DNA from: Actinocorallia herbida
Lineage (GTDB): Bacteria > Actinomycetota > Actinomycetes > Streptosporangiales > Streptosporangiaceae
Assembly (NCBI RefSeq): GCF_003751225.1
Contig: NZ_RJKE01000001.1
Coordinates: forward strand, 8,680,001-8,744,000
Length of the DNA stretch: 64,000 nt
Direction of reading: 5' to 3'
Below the pieces are notes generated by a model. The model ran no database searches, was not told the DNA's origin, and was given only the letters and a program-made list of their open reading frames with translations. Position 1 is the first letter of the stretch. Each line of letters begins with the position of its first letter. Positions 36,664 to 46,145 of the stretch are shown piece after piece. The translations under genes and the position numbers were made by a program.

Positions 36664-36682
36664 GTACTACGGGATGTAGTAC
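36664..36682 (-). promoter_or_regulatory. Palindromic operator in front of the cytochrome c maturation operon
   Basis: GTACTAC-N5-GTAGTAC is a perfect 19-base inverted repeat, 8-26 bases before the resA start, where it would overlap the promoter or transcription start. The TACTAC/GTAGTA half-sites resemble those described for MecI/BlaI-type repressors. No such repressor gene is in the window. Confidence 0.6.
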
Positions 36683-36699
36683 CCGACTGTACCGGCGCC

Positions 36700-37332
36700 T
36701 CAGGCGCCCGGGACGGTGGGACCCTTGATCAGATGGGCGGCGGGCTCGTGGTACATCACCCGGGCGAGCGTGTCGCCCTCGTACACCAGGCTGGTGACGC
36801 TGGCCAGGCCGCACTCGCGGCGGCGCGGGTCGTGCCACAGCCGCAGGCCCTCGGCCCGCCGCCGCGCGGTGTAGATCGGCAACTGGTGGCTCACGCAGAC
36901 CACCTCGTGCCCGCGCCAGTGGCGGCGCGCGTCCTCGGTCAGCCCGCCCATCCGGCGCGCGACGACCTCGAACGGCTCACCCCACGAGGGGCTGAAGGGG
37001 TTGCGGAAATGCGGCCAGACCCGGGGGTCGACGAGCCGGCCCATCGTGAAGACCTGGCCCTCGAAGACGTTCTCGGCCTCGATGAGGCGCTGGTCCAAGA
37101 TGGGGGTGAGCCCGGTGGCGGCGGCGAGCGGCACCGCCGTCTCCTGGGCGCGTTCCAGGGGGGAGGTGAGGACAGCGACGATGTCGCGGCGACCCAGGAA
37201 GTCAGCCGCGGCCTTGGCCATGAGGTGCCCGTCTTCGCTGAGGTGGAAGTCGGGCAGCCGGCCGTAGAGTACGCCGCGAGGGTTGTAGACCTCGCCGTGG
37301 CGCAGCAGATGGACGATCGTGGTCTCAGTCAT
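36700..37332 (-). CDS. Histidine phosphatase family protein
   Basis: A 210-residue phosphoglycerate-mutase-like phosphatase starting at ATG 37332. The catalytic motif LLRHGEVYNP holds the phosphohistidine, with LTSPLERAQETA and VCVSHQLPIYTARR giving the second His and phosphate-binding Arg. Substrate unknown; the same position between hemL and the TlpA gene is occupied by a similar gene in M. tuberculosis (Rv0525), so the association is conserved. Twenty-nine bases separate it from hemL upstream. Confidence 0.88.
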   Translation of the reverse strand: MTETTIVHLLRHGEVYNPRGVLYGRLPDFHLSEDGHLMAKAAADFLGRRDIVAVLTSPLERAQETAVPLAAATGLTPILDQRLIEAENVFEGQVFTMGRLVDPRVWPHFRNPFSPSWGEPFEVVARRMGGLTEDARRHWRGHEVVCVSHQLPIYTARRRAEGLRLWHDPRRRECGLASVTSLVYEGDTLARVMYHEPAAHLIKGPTVPGA

Positions 37333-37361
37333 GGCGGCCCCAGGGTACCTGTGCGAAGCGG

Positions 37362-38654
37362 TCAGCCGGCCTGTGCGGCGGCGCGGGCTGCGTGCGGCAG
37401 GGCGTCGGCGATCCGGTCGAGCGCCGCGTCGTCGTGGGCCGCGCTGAGGAACCACGCCTCGTAAGACGACGGCGGCAGGTACACGCCCCGCTGGAGCGCC
37501 TCGTGGAAGAAGGCGGAGTAGGCGGCGGAGTTCTGCTTGCGGGCCGCTTCGAAGTCCAGGACGCGCTCGTCGGCGAAGAAGACCGAGAAGAGGTTCCCCG
37601 CGGTCTGGAGCCGGTGCGGGACGCCTTCGCGGCTGAGCGCGTCGGACGCCCACTCGCCGACGAGGGCGGCGGCCCGGTCGACCTTGGCGTAGACCTCGTC
37701 GGTGCAGCCGCGCAGCGTCGCCAGGCCCGCGGCGGTCGCCAGCGGGTTCCCCGACAGGGTGCCGGCCTGGTAGACCGGCCCGACGGGGGCCAGCCGGTCC
37801 ATGACGTCGGCGCGGCCGCCGAACGCCGCGGCGGGCAGGCCGCCGCCCATGACCTTGCCGAAGGTGAAGAGGTCGGCCTTGACCCCCTCGCGGCCGTACC
37901 AGCCGGACCTGGTGACGCGGAAGCCGGTGAGCACCTCGTCGAGGATCAGGAGGGCGCCGTGCTTGGCGCACAGCCGGCGCAGCAGCTCGTTGAAGCCGTC
38001 GATCGGGGGCACCACGCCCATGTTCGACGGGCACGCCTCGGTGATCACACAGGCGATCTCGTTGCCGAAGTCGGCGAACGCCTTCTCGACGGCCAGGGCG
38101 TCGTTGTACGGCAGCACGATCGTGTCCGCGGTGGACGCGCCGGTGACGCCCGGGGTGTCGGGCAGGCCGAGCGTGACCAGCCCGGACCCGGCCGACGCCA
38201 GCAGGGCGTCCACATGGCCGTGGTAGCACCCGGCGAACTTGACGACCTTGGACCGCTCGGTGAACCCGCGGGCGAGCCGGATCGCCGACATCGTCGCCTC
38301 GGTGCCGGAGTTGACCAGCCTGACCTTCTCCACCGCGGTGCGCGCGACGATCTCCTCGGCGAGGTCGACCTCGCCCTGCGTCGGCGCTCCGTACGACGTC
38401 CCGCGCGCGGCCGCGACCGTGACCGCCTCGACGACCTCGGGGTGGGCGTGGCCGAGGATCATCGGCCCCCACGAGCAGATCATGTCGACGTAGGTATTGC
38501 CGTCGGCGTCGGTGAGGTAGGCGCCCTTGGCCGAGGCCATGAACCGGGGCGTCCCGCCGACGGCCCGGAACGCCCGGACCGGGGAGTTCACGCCACCCGG
38601 CACGACGGTCTGGGCCCGGTCGAACAGGGCTTGAGATCGCTCGGTGGAAGTCAC
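37362..38654 (-). CDS. hemL: Glutamate-1-semialdehyde 2,1-aminomutase
   Basis: A 430-residue class III aminotransferase that makes 5-aminolevulinate from glutamate-1-semialdehyde, the step after HemA in the C5 haem pathway. [20 protein letters not shown]-binding [13 protein letters not shown] and the catalytic lysine in [18 protein letters not shown] are present. GTG 38654 ([15 protein letters not shown]) is chosen as start; an upstream extension to 38711 looks non-coding, though no strong ribosome-binding site supports either. It stands apart from the hemACDB operon at 41-46 kb. Confidence 0.95.
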   Translation of the reverse strand: MTSTERSQALFDRAQTVVPGGVNSPVRAFRAVGGTPRFMASAKGAYLTDADGNTYVDMICSWGPMILGHAHPEVVEAVTVAAARGTSYGAPTQGEVDLAEEIVARTAVEKVRLVNSGTEATMSAIRLARGFTERSKVVKFAGCYHGHVDALLASAGSGLVTLGLPDTPGVTGASTADTIVLPYNDALAVEKAFADFGNEIACVITEACPSNMGVVPPIDGFNELLRRLCAKHGALLILDEVLTGFRVTRSGWYGREGVKADLFTFGKVMGGGLPAAAFGGRADVMDRLAPVGPVYQAGTLSGNPLATAAGLATLRGCTDEVYAKVDRAAALVGEWASDALSREGVPHRLQTAGNLFSVFFADERVLDFEAARKQNSAAYSAFFHEALQRGVYLPPSSYEAWFLSAAHDDAALDRIADALPHAARAAAQAG

Positions 38655-38791
38655 GGACTCAGTGTGCCAGCACCCTCCGGGTGACCGGGCCCGGGTCCGT
38701 CCGAAGATCACGGAAGGTCACCGCGGGGTGGGCGCGCCGTGGCCTTTCGGCCGCACATATGCGCCGACCCCGACACAATCCGGTAACTCGC

Positions 38792-38819
38792 TTGACCACG
38801 CACCGCAACTGCCGATATC
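38792..38819 (+). promoter_or_regulatory. Possible promoter for the kinase-like gene
   Basis: TTGACC (38792-38797) and GATATC (38814-38819) are separated by 16 bases and lie 50 bases before the GTG start, in the 214-base divergent gap between hemL and the kinase homologue. The -35 is good and the -10 is weak. Confidence 0.35.
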
Positions 38820-38868
38820 CACCCATGAGGGCATCGGAAATGCACGTGCGTTAAGGGGCTGGACTGAA

Positions 38869-40530
38869 GTGACTGACGGCTGGGCGGTACCGGGGTTCGC
38901 GCTCGCCCGCGAGTTGGGAGCCGACGCGTCAGGGCGGCAGGTGCTCGCCACCGACGAGCTGACCGGGACCAAGGTCGCCATCCGCTACCTCCCTCCGGCG
39001 CTGCCTCGGGACGAGGCCTTCGCGCACCGGATGGAGACGCTCTCCCAACTGGAGGACGACAACCTGGTCCAGGTCTATCAACTGGTCACCGATGGTGACG
39101 AAGCGGCGGTCGTCTCGGAGTACTTCGAGGGGGTGGCGCTGCGCCGGCTGCTGACCGACCCGCTCGACGCGGAGTCCGCGGTGGTGATCCTCAGCGACAT
39201 CCTCCTCGGCCTCGCCGCGGCGCACGGCAAGGGCGTCCACCACGGTGACGTCACGCCCGACCGCGTGCTCATCGCGCCGGACGGCAGGGCCAAGCTCAGC
39301 GATCTCGGCATCGCGGTGGTGCAGGGCAGGGGCGCGCCCGCGGGCCACCCGGCCTACCAGGCCCCCGAGCGCTGGCACGGCTCGCCGCAGAGCGAGCGGG
39401 CCGACATCTACGCGGCGACCGCGGTCTTCGTGGAGTGCCTCACCGGACGGCGGCTGTTCCCCGCCACGTCCACCAGCGGCCTCGGCAAGGCGCACAACAA
39501 CATGGCGGTCCCGGTCACCGACGTGCCCGGCCCGCTGCGTCCGCTGGTGCTGCACGGCCTGGCCAAGGCGCCCGGCGACCGGCCCGCCTCGGCGGCGGAC
39601 TTCCTCGCCGAGCTCGACGACGCGGTCAGCCCGGTCTTCGGGGCCGACTGGGAGAAGCGCGGCCGCGCCCGGGTCCGGGAGCTCGCCAAGCGCGCAGCCG
39701 ACGCGCCCCCTCCCCCGGAGCCTCAGCGGTCGTTCCTCGCCCCCAAGAAGGACGCTCACGGCCTCCCGCAGGGCGGTGGGCGCAAGGGCCCGCTGCTCCT
39801 CGCCGCGGGCGGTGTGGCGGCGATCCTGATCGTCGGCGGCGTCGCCTACGCGGCGAACCAGGGGGACGGTGACCAGAACGTCACCGTCGTCCCGTCCGAG
39901 CCCGCGGCGTCCGCCCCGCTGGTCGCGGTCGAGACCCCGCTGCCGACCCCGACCGAGGAGGCGCTCGACGGCCCCGGCCTCGCCGGAAAGATCACCACGG
40001 CGGTCGACGGCAAGGACAGCTTCGCCTACGGGTTCAAGCGCACCTCCGGCAAGGAGAGCACGAACGCGTCCGGCTGGGCCAAGGACGGCGACCTCAAGGT
40101 CAGCCTCTCCGGCCAGAAGCCGTTCACCAAGCGGACGGCGGTCGTGCTCGACGGCACCGCGCACGTCCAGCTCGGCGCCGTCTGGCAGAAGTTCCCGCTC
40201 GGCAAGGCCAAGACCTACGGCGTCCTCGCCGCGCAGGCCCACTGGGGCGGCTCCGTGGCGACCCTGACGGATCTCCTGGACGCCACCGAGAACCTCACCC
40301 GCAAGGGCGGCACCCGCTGGCTCGGCAGCATCACCGACGCCTCCGGCCTCGAGGACGTCGCGCCCGGCTACAAGAAGGCCAAGGTCTCCTACGACCTCAC
40401 CGTCGGCACCGGATGGCTGCCGCGCCAGCTGAAGCTCACCATCACCGCCGAGGGCAAGCCCAAGGTCGTGGTGTTCACGAGCTACGCCAAGTGGGGCGCC
40501 AAGGTCACCATCAAGGCGCCGAAGAAGTAG
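38869..40530 (+). CDS. Membrane protein kinase homologue with degenerate active site (probable pseudokinase)
   Basis: A 553-residue protein starting at GTG 38869 with AAGGGG ten bases upstream. Residues 5-265 are a PknB-like kinase fold, but several catalytic residues differ. The beta-3 lysine is Arg39 (KVAIRYL). The glycine loop is poor (LGADASGRQ). The catalytic loop reads HHGDVTPDR, keeping Asp127 but with Thr129 for Lys and Arg132 for Asn. DLG (145-147) and APE (165-167) remain. A membrane helix (about 307-330) leads to an extracellular domain (345-553) resembling the LppX/LprG-like lipoprotein fold. It may bind a lipid-like ligand outside and signal by allostery. Catalytic inactivity is inferred. 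Confidence 0.8.
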   Translation: MTDGWAVPGFALARELGADASGRQVLATDELTGTKVAIRYLPPALPRDEAFAHRMETLSQLEDDNLVQVYQLVTDGDEAAVVSEYFEGVALRRLLTDPLDAESAVVILSDILLGLAAAHGKGVHHGDVTPDRVLIAPDGRAKLSDLGIAVVQGRGAPAGHPAYQAPERWHGSPQSERADIYAATAVFVECLTGRRLFPATSTSGLGKAHNNMAVPVTDVPGPLRPLVLHGLAKAPGDRPASAADFLAELDDAVSPVFGADWEKRGRARVRELAKRAADAPPPPEPQRSFLAPKKDAHGLPQGGGRKGPLLLAAGGVAAILIVGGVAYAANQGDGDQNVTVVPSEPAASAPLVAVETPLPTPTEEALDGPGLAGKITTAVDGKDSFAYGFKRTSGKESTNASGWAKDGDLKVSLSGQKPFTKRTAVVLDGTAHVQLGAVWQKFPLGKAKTYGVLAAQAHWGGSVATLTDLLDATENLTRKGGTRWLGSITDASGLEDVAPGYKKAKVSYDLTVGTGWLPRQLKLTITAEGKPKVVVFTSYAKWGAKVTIKAPKK

Positions 40531-40547
40531 ACCCGGAAAAGACAGAG

Positions 40548-40569
40548 GGCGCGGCCTTCGGGCCGCGCC
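40548..40569 (+). terminator. Hairpin terminator after the kinase homologue
   Basis: GGCGCGGCC (40548-40556) pairs with GGCCGCGCC (40561-40569) across a stable TTCG tetraloop, 18 bases after the stop. Confidence 0.8.
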
Positions 40570-40583
40570 TTCGTCGTCTCCCG

Positions 40584-40672
40584 GAGCCCGGCCTGGTCGG
40601 CTGTGCTCCCCCGGCCTGGTCGGCTGTGCTCCCGGCCTAGTCGGCTGTGCTCCCCCGGCCTAGTCGGCCAGG
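40584..40672. repeat. Four tandem imperfect repeats of about 23 bases
   Basis: The unit CCCGGCCTGGTCGGCTGTGC plus two or three more C/T bases recurs four times; in the last two copies the G of CTGG is A (CTAG). The fourth copy overlaps the end of the minus-strand primase-like gene and supplies its TAG stop. Three copies lie beyond it, so the gene's 3' end has been tandemly duplicated. Unit lengths differ by one or two C residues, a sign of slippage. Confidence 0.8.
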
Positions 40673-41274
40673 AACTCCAGGATGCGCAGGGGGTCGGGCA
40701 GCGGCGCGCCGTCGGGGGGACGCACCCAGAACACCTCGCGGCCGGACGGCAGCACCGACGGGGGCGCGACCACGTAGCTGTCCCGGCAGTGCCAGCGCAT
40801 GCCGGGGTTGTCGACGATGGTCTCGGGCGTGGAGTCCAGGTGGCAGGACCACCACTCGGCCTCGTCCTCGGGGTTGCCGCGGGTCGCGACGAAGAACAGC
40901 AGCCGCTCCTCGCCGACCCCGGCCACCGGGCCGGTCGGCACCCCCGCCGCCACCATCGCCTCGATGGCGGCGCGGCCCGGCTCGGCGGGGACGTCGAACA
41001 CGTCGAAGACGTGGCCGGTCGGCAGGATCAGGTTGGCCGCGGGGTCCCGCGACCACCAGCGGTTCAGGGTCTCGGCGTCGGTCGTGGCCTGGATGCCCCA
41101 GGCCGCCGATACCGGATGGGCGCCGGGATCCGGACAGCCGATCCGGTCGCACGAACAGGCCCGGTCGACGCCGGCGGACGCCCCCGCGACGACCTGCCAG
41201 CCCCGTCGCGCGTAATCCCGTGCCGCGTCGGCCAACCGGTTCTTCGTGCGTGAATAGCGCGTCACGGCCAACAT
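40660..41274 (-). CDS. Bifunctional primase-polymerase (prim-pol) domain protein
   Basis: A 204-residue single-domain protein. YARRGWQVV, then CSC-x4-CPDPGAHP, WWSRDPAANLILPTG and HVFDVFDVPAEPG follow the N-terminal prim-pol (AEP) pattern of actinomycete proteins annotated as bifunctional DNA primase/polymerase. The acidic D-V-F-D stretch stands where a catalytic DxD is expected. There is no helicase domain and no phage or plasmid genes nearby, so it looks like a chromosomal stand-alone member, perhaps in repair. It follows hemB by 134 bases with a hairpin between. Its stop lies in a tandem repeat. Confidence 0.7.
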   Translation of the reverse strand: MLAVTRYSRTKNRLADAARDYARRGWQVVAGASAGVDRACSCDRIGCPDPGAHPVSAAWGIQATTDAETLNRWWSRDPAANLILPTGHVFDVFDVPAEPGRAAIEAMVAAGVPTGPVAGVGEERLLFFVATRGNPEDEAEWWSCHLDSTPETIVDNPGMRWHCRDSYVVAPPSVLPSGREVFWVRPPDGAPLPDPLRILEFLAD

Positions 41275-41382
41275 CTACCGCCCCCCGAGGAGAGAACCGC
41301 CCTTTCCCCGATGATGGCGAAAGCCCCGGACGGTCTGCGCGCCGACCCCCGGATACGGTTCCAAATGACTAGAAGGAGATCA

Positions 41383-41398
41383 CCCGGTCGGAACCGGG
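41383..41398 (-). terminator. Hairpin after hemB
   Basis: CCCGGT (41383-41388) and ACCGGG (41393-41398) with a CGGA loop lie 11 bases after the hemB stop on the minus strand. The stem is six base pairs without a T tract, so it is moderate support for the end of the rex-hem operon. Confidence 0.5.
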
Positions 41399-41408
41399 CA
41401 CCGGACCC

Positions 41409-42377
41409 CTACCGAAGTCCTCGCGCGACCTCGGTGGCCCAGTAGGTCAGGGCCAGGTCGGCCCCGGCGCGCTTGATCGACACCAGCGACTCCAGGATCG
41501 CCCGCTCCCGGTCGATCCAGCCGTTCGCCGCCGCCGCCTCGATCATCGCGTACTCGCCGCTCACCTGGTAGGCCGCGACCGGCACCTCGACGGAGTCCTT
41601 CACCTGGCGGACGACGTCGAGGTAGAGCCCGGCGGGCTTCACCATGACCATGTCGGCGCCTTCGGCGAGGTCGAGGCCGACCTCGCGCAGCGACTCCCGG
41701 GCGTTGGCCGGGTCCTGCTGGTACGCCGCGCGGTCGCCGAACTGGGGCGCGCACTCGGCGGCGTCCCGGAACGGGCCGTACAGGGCCGAGGCGTACTTGG
41801 CCGAGTAGGCCAGGATCGGGATCTGCGCGAAGCCCGCGCCGTCCAGCGCGTCGCGGATCGCGGCGACCTGGCCGTCCATCATGCCGCTGGGCGCGACGAC
41901 CTGGGCGCCCGCCTGGGCCTGCGCGACCGCGATCGAGGCGTACCGCTCCAGCGTCGGGTCGTTGTCGACCTCGCCGGACGGGGTGAGCAGCCCGCAGTGC
42001 CCGTGCGAGGTGTACTCGTCGAGGCAGAGGTCGGTCATGATCACGAGGGCGTCGCCGAGGTCGGCGGCGAGTTCGCGCAGCGCGACCTGCATGATCCCGT
42101 TGGGGTCGTCGGCGGCCGAGCCGCGCGGGTCCTTGGCGGCCGGGATGCCGAACAGGATCACGCCCCCCACGCCCGCCTCCGCGGCCTCGTGGGCGGCCTT
42201 GCGGAGGCTTTCACGGGTGTGCTGGTACACGCCGGGCATCGAGACGATCTCGACGGGATCGGCGATGCCCTCCTTGACGAACATCGGCAGGATGAGGTCG
42301 GCCGGGTCGAGCCGGGTCTCGGCGACCAGCCGGCGCAGCGCAGGAGTCCTGCGCAGCCTGCGGGGACGTTCGATCAT
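41409..42377 (-). CDS. hemB: Delta-aminolevulinic acid dehydratase (porphobilinogen synthase)
   Basis: A 322-residue enzyme joining two aminolevulinates to porphobilinogen. Both active-site lysines are present (YSAKYAS and [10 protein letters not shown]). The metal region reads [14 protein letters not shown]: two of the three cysteines of the zinc-type enzyme remain and the middle one is Asp, a mixed ligand set. ATG 42377 overlaps the end of the upstream cobA/hemD gene by one base; a GTG three bases earlier is an alternative. Last gene of the rex-hem operon. Confidence 0.95.
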   Translation of the reverse strand: MIERPRRLRRTPALRRLVAETRLDPADLILPMFVKEGIADPVEIVSMPGVYQHTRESLRKAAHEAAEAGVGGVILFGIPAAKDPRGSAADDPNGIMQVALRELAADLGDALVIMTDLCLDEYTSHGHCGLLTPSGEVDNDPTLERYASIAVAQAQAGAQVVAPSGMMDGQVAAIRDALDGAGFAQIPILAYSAKYASALYGPFRDAAECAPQFGDRAAYQQDPANARESLREVGLDLAEGADMVMVKPAGLYLDVVRQVKDSVEVPVAAYQVSGEYAMIEAAAANGWIDRERAILESLVSIKRAGADLALTYWATEVARGLR

Positions 42378-43921
42378 CACGTGAACCTCTTCTTCCGGGC
42401 CCCGCGCCGCATCTGGCTGGGCTTGCGGAGCGACTCGCCCGCCTCTACCTGGGCGGCCCTTCGCTTCGCACCGTACTCCGCCAGCGCCTCGGCGAGCGCC
42501 GATACCGATGGTTTCTCGGCCATGACGTCCACGCGCAGGCCGTATTCCTCGGCGGTCTTGGCCGTCTGCGGCCCGATCACCGCGATCACCGTCACATTGT
42601 GCGGCTTGCCCGCGATCCCGATCAGGTTCTTCACCGTCGAGGACGAGGTGAAGAGCACGGCGTCGAAGCCACCTCCCTTGATCGCCTCGCGGATCGGCTG
42701 GGGCGGCGGGGCCGCCCGGACGGTCCGGTAGGCGGTGACGTCGTCGCACTCCCAGCCGAGGTCGGTCAGGCCGGAGATGAGACGGTCGGTGGCGATGTCG
42801 GCCCGCGGCAGCAGCACCCGGTTGATCGGGTCGAGGTCCTCGTCGTAGGGCGGCCAGACCTCCAGCAGCCCGTCGCTGGACTGCTCGCCGGACGGCGTGA
42901 GGTCCGGGATCACACCGAACTCCACCAGCGCCGCCGCGGTCTGCTCGCCGACCGCCGCGACCTTGAGGCCCGCGTAGGCGCGCGCGTCCAGGCCGTACTC
43001 GACGAACTTCTCGCGGACCGCCTTCACCGCGTTGACCGAGGTGAAGACCACCCACTCGTAGCGGCCGGTCACCAGGCCCTTGATGGCCCGGTCCATCTGC
43101 TGCGGGGTGCGCGGCGGCTCGACCGAGATCGTCGGGACCTCGTCGGGCACCGCGCCGTAGGAGCGCAGCTGCTCTGACAGGTCGGCGGCCTGCTCCTTGG
43201 TGCGCGGCACCAGGACCCGCCAGCCGAACAGCGCCTTGGTCTCGAACCACGAGAGCTTCTCGCGCCAGCGCACGACGTCGCCGACGATGATCATCGCCGG
43301 GGTGTCCATGCCCTTGGTCTCGGCGTACAGCCGGTTGAGCGTGGTGACCACGGTCTCCTGCTCGGTCGTGCTGCCCAGCGAGGTGTAGGCGACCGGGGTG
43401 GAGTCCGCGCGGCCCGCCGAGATGATGCCCTTGGCGACCTCGCTGATCATCCCGTCGGCGCCCAGCACGACGAGGGTCGCGTCGCCCGCGGCGACCGAGT
43501 CCCAGTCCACGCCGCCCCCCGCGGCGTCGACCACGCGCACCTCGCGGGTGCGCTCGTCGCGCAGCGGGATGCCCGCGTACTGGGGCACGGCGGTGACCGC
43601 CGAGACGCCCGGCACGATCTCGAACGGGACGCCCTCCGCGGCGCACTGCTCGGCCTCCCTGGCGGCGCGGCCGCCCAGGCCCGAGTCCCCCGACACGAGG
43701 CGCGCCACGGTGCCCGTGCGGGCCGCGGCGAGGACGAGCTTCGCGGCGTCGCGATCGTCGGCGTCGACGATCTCGGCGCCCGGCGCGCACAGCGCCAGCA
43801 CGTCCTTGGGGCAGGAGGACACGTTCACCACGATCGTGTCGGCCTTCCCCAGTACCTCGGCCGCGCGCAGGGTGAGCAGGCCGGGGTCGCCCGGGCCCAA
43901 GCCCACGAATGTGACGGTCAT
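42377..43921 (-). CDS. cobA/hemD: Fused uroporphyrinogen-III C-methyltransferase / uroporphyrinogen-III synthase
   Basis: A 514-residue two-domain protein. Residues 1-245 are a CobA/SUMT methyltransferase ([24 protein letters not shown]-type loops seen as [23 protein letters not shown]). Residues about 255-500 are HemD ([43 protein letters not shown]). HemD closes the ring to uroporphyrinogen III, and the methyltransferase starts the branch to sirohaem or B12. This fusion is common in actinobacteria. ATG 43921 overlaps hemC by four bases. Confidence 0.93.
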   Translation of the reverse strand: MTVTFVGLGPGDPGLLTLRAAEVLGKADTIVVNVSSCPKDVLALCAPGAEIVDADDRDAAKLVLAAARTGTVARLVSGDSGLGGRAAREAEQCAAEGVPFEIVPGVSAVTAVPQYAGIPLRDERTREVRVVDAAGGGVDWDSVAAGDATLVVLGADGMISEVAKGIISAGRADSTPVAYTSLGSTTEQETVVTTLNRLYAETKGMDTPAMIIVGDVVRWREKLSWFETKALFGWRVLVPRTKEQAADLSEQLRSYGAVPDEVPTISVEPPRTPQQMDRAIKGLVTGRYEWVVFTSVNAVKAVREKFVEYGLDARAYAGLKVAAVGEQTAAALVEFGVIPDLTPSGEQSSDGLLEVWPPYDEDLDPINRVLLPRADIATDRLISGLTDLGWECDDVTAYRTVRAAPPPQPIREAIKGGGFDAVLFTSSSTVKNLIGIAGKPHNVTVIAVIGPQTAKTAEEYGLRVDVMAEKPSVSALAEALAEYGAKRRAAQVEAGESLRKPSQMRRGARKKRFT

Positions 43922-44841
43922 GGCACCTCCATCAGCTTGTCGGCCCCCTCGGCGAAGAGCCGGGCCGCGAGTTCGCGCCCCAGTTCCTCGGCCCGATCCG
44001 GGTGGCCGCTCGCGGTGAGCCTGATCTGGCGGGTGCCGTCGACCGAGACGACGGCCGCAGTCAGGTTCAGGTTCTGCTCGTCCTCCAGGTACGCGAACGC
44101 GCCCACCGGTGCGGAGCATCCCGCCTCCAGCACCGCGAGAACGGTGCGTTCGGCGGTGACGGCCGCCCGGGTCGCCGGGTCGTCCAGCGCCCTGAGGATC
44201 TCGATCATCCGGGCGTCGTCCGCCCGGCATTCCAGCGCCAGGGCCCCCTGACCCGGCGCCGGCAGCATCTGCTCCGGCTCGAAGACCTCGCCGATCTCCG
44301 CGGTGCGCTTGATCCGCACCAGCCCCGCGTGCGCCAGCACGATCGCGTCCAGCTCGCCGCCGGTCACCTTGCCGAGGCGGGTGTCGGCGTTGCCGCGGAT
44401 CGCGACGACCTCGAGGTCGGGGCGCAGCGCGCGGAGCTGGGCGACGCGGCGCGGCGAACCCGTGCCGACCCTGGCGCCCTGCGGGAGCTCACTCAGCTTA
44501 CCCGGGCCGCACAGCGCGTCCCTGGGGTCGTTGCGGGCCGGGATCGCGACCAGGGCGATGCCCTCGGCGGGCGCGGTCGGCAGGTCCTTCAGCGAGTGCA
44601 CGGCGAAGTCCACCTCACCGGCGAGGATCTTCTCGCGCAGCCCGTTGACGAACACGCCGGTGCCGCCCATCTGGGCCAGCAGTGCCTTGGAGACATCACC
44701 CTCGGTCGTTACCCCGACCAGCTCGACGGCATGCCCCGTCGCCTCGGTCAGCGCGTCGGCCACGAGACCCGACTGGGTCGTCGCCATGAGGCTCTTTCTG
44801 GTGCCCAGCTTGAGCGCGGGCTGGGACGCGGGCTCGGTCAC
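43918..44841 (-). CDS. hemC: Hydroxymethylbilane synthase
   Basis: A 307-residue porphobilinogen deaminase. [42 protein letters not shown] and [13 protein letters not shown] are diagnostic; [10 protein letters not shown] carries the cysteine that holds the dipyrromethane cofactor. It polymerises four porphobilinogens. Overlaps hemA and cobA/hemD by four bases each, implying translational coupling. Confidence 0.96.
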   Translation of the reverse strand: MTEPASQPALKLGTRKSLMATTQSGLVADALTEATGHAVELVGVTTEGDVSKALLAQMGGTGVFVNGLREKILAGEVDFAVHSLKDLPTAPAEGIALVAIPARNDPRDALCGPGKLSELPQGARVGTGSPRRVAQLRALRPDLEVVAIRGNADTRLGKVTGGELDAIVLAHAGLVRIKRTAEIGEVFEPEQMLPAPGQGALALECRADDARMIEILRALDDPATRAAVTAERTVLAVLEAGCSAPVGAFAYLEDEQNLNLTAAVVSVDGTRQIRLTASGHPDRAEELGRELAARLFAEGADKLMEVP

Positions 44842-46145
44842 GACGATCTCCGTTCCTGGCGCGGCATGTCCGCGCGGGTCACGGCCTCGGGAGCCGTGGG
44901 GTCGAGGTCGAAGAGCTCGCGCAGGGCGTCGGCGTAGGAGTCGCCGCCGGGCGACGCCGCAAGCTCCTTGACCCTGACGGTCGGGGCGTGCATGAGCTTG
45001 TCGGCCACCCGGCGCACCGTCATCGCGAGCTCGTGTTCGGTCTTGGGGTCGAGGTCGGGGAGCTTGGCCCGCAGCCGGGTGAGCTCCAGCTCCACCACCT
45101 CGGCGGCCTTGGCGCGCAGCGCGACGACCGTCGGGGCGACGGCCGCGGCCCGCTCGGCCGACAGGAAGGCGGCGACCTCGTCGACGACGATCCGCCGCAC
45201 CGCCTCGACGGCCTCGGGCCCGATGGCCTTGGCCGCCTCCTCGGCGGTGCGCAGGTCGTCGAGCCCGGCGAGGCCCACTCCCTCGACGTCGCGGACCGCG
45301 GGGTCCACGTCGTGCGGCAGCGCGAGGTCGAGGATGAACCTGCGGCCGGGTTCGAGCTGCGCGGGCGTGATGATCCGCCCGGCCCCGGTGCAGGAGATGA
45401 TCAGGTCGGCCCGGTTGAGCTCGGCGTCCATCTGCTCCAGCGGCAGCGGCCTGGCGGGCACGCCCTCGGCGGCCGCGGACTCCGCGAGCCGCACCGCGCG
45501 GGAGTACGTCCGGTTGGCGACGGCGATCTCGCCGATGCCGCTGCGGGCCAGCGTGGCGACCGCGAGGCCGCTCATCGCGCCCGCGCCGATCACCAGCGCG
45601 CGGCGGCCCTCCAGCGCGCCCAGGTGCGCCGCGGCGACCTGGAGCCCGACGCTGACGAGCGAGGCGCCCGCCTTGTCGATGCCGGTGTCGGAGTGCGCGC
45701 GCTTGCCGACCCGCAGCGCCCGCTGGACGACCTCGTGCAGGGCCCGGCCGATCGTGCCCTCGTCCTGGCCGAGCTTGAAGGCCGAGCGGATCTGGCCGAG
45801 GATCTGGCCCTCGCCGACGACCATCGACTCCAGGCCGCAGGCGACGGCGAACGCGTGCTGGACGGCCCGGTCCTCGTAGTGCACGTACAGGTGCCGGGTC
45901 AGGTCCTCCAGGGCGATGCCCGAATGCCGGGCGAGCGCCTCGGAGATGACCTGGACGCCGCCGTGGAACTTGTCCACCGCGGCGTAGACCTCGACCCGGT
46001 TGCAGGTCGAGACGATCATCGTCTCGCGGACCGAGTCGTGGATCTCGTGCAGCAGCTTCACCAGGTCGTCGCCGGTGATGGCGGCGCGCTCTAGGAGGGT
46101 GACGGGGGCGGAACGGTGGCTGAGGCCGACGACGAGCAGGCTCAT
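44838..46145 (-). CDS. hemA: Glutamyl-tRNA reductase
   Basis: A 435-residue first enzyme of the C5 haem pathway, reducing glutamyl-tRNA with NADPH. The start MSLLVVGLSHRSAPV at 46145 overlaps the rex stop (ATGA). IVSTCNRVEVYAAVD carries the catalytic Cys; GAGAMSGLAVATLARSG is the NADPH site; a C-terminal dimerisation helix follows. Its position directly after rex places haem entry under redox control. Confidence 0.96.
   Translation of the reverse strand: MSLLVVGLSHRSAPVTLLERAAITGDDLVKLLHEIHDSVRETMIVSTCNRVEVYAAVDKFHGGVQVISEALARHSGIALEDLTRHLYVHYEDRAVQHAFAVACGLESMVVGEGQILGQIRSAFKLGQDEGTIGRALHEVVQRALRVGKRAHSDTGIDKAGASLVSVGLQVAAAHLGALEGRRALVIGAGAMSGLAVATLARSGIGEIAVANRTYSRAVRLAESAAAEGVPARPLPLEQMDAELNRADLIISCTGAGRIITPAQLEPGRRFILDLALPHDVDPAVRDVEGVGLAGLDDLRTAEEAAKAIGPEAVEAVRRIVVDEVAAFLSAERAAAVAPTVVALRAKAAEVVELELTRLRAKLPDLDPKTEHELAMTVRRVADKLMHAPTVRVKELAASPGGDSYADALRELFDLDPTAPEAVTRADMPRQERRSS

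Noticed and set aside
36700-38472. Single 590-codon frame spanning the histidine phosphatase and part of hemL
   Set aside because: The upper part is an off-frame shadow of hemL; the phosphatase has its own ATG at 37332.
40584-40672. Possible CRISPR array
   Set aside because: The repeats are directly adjacent without spacers, vary in length, and there are no cas genes.
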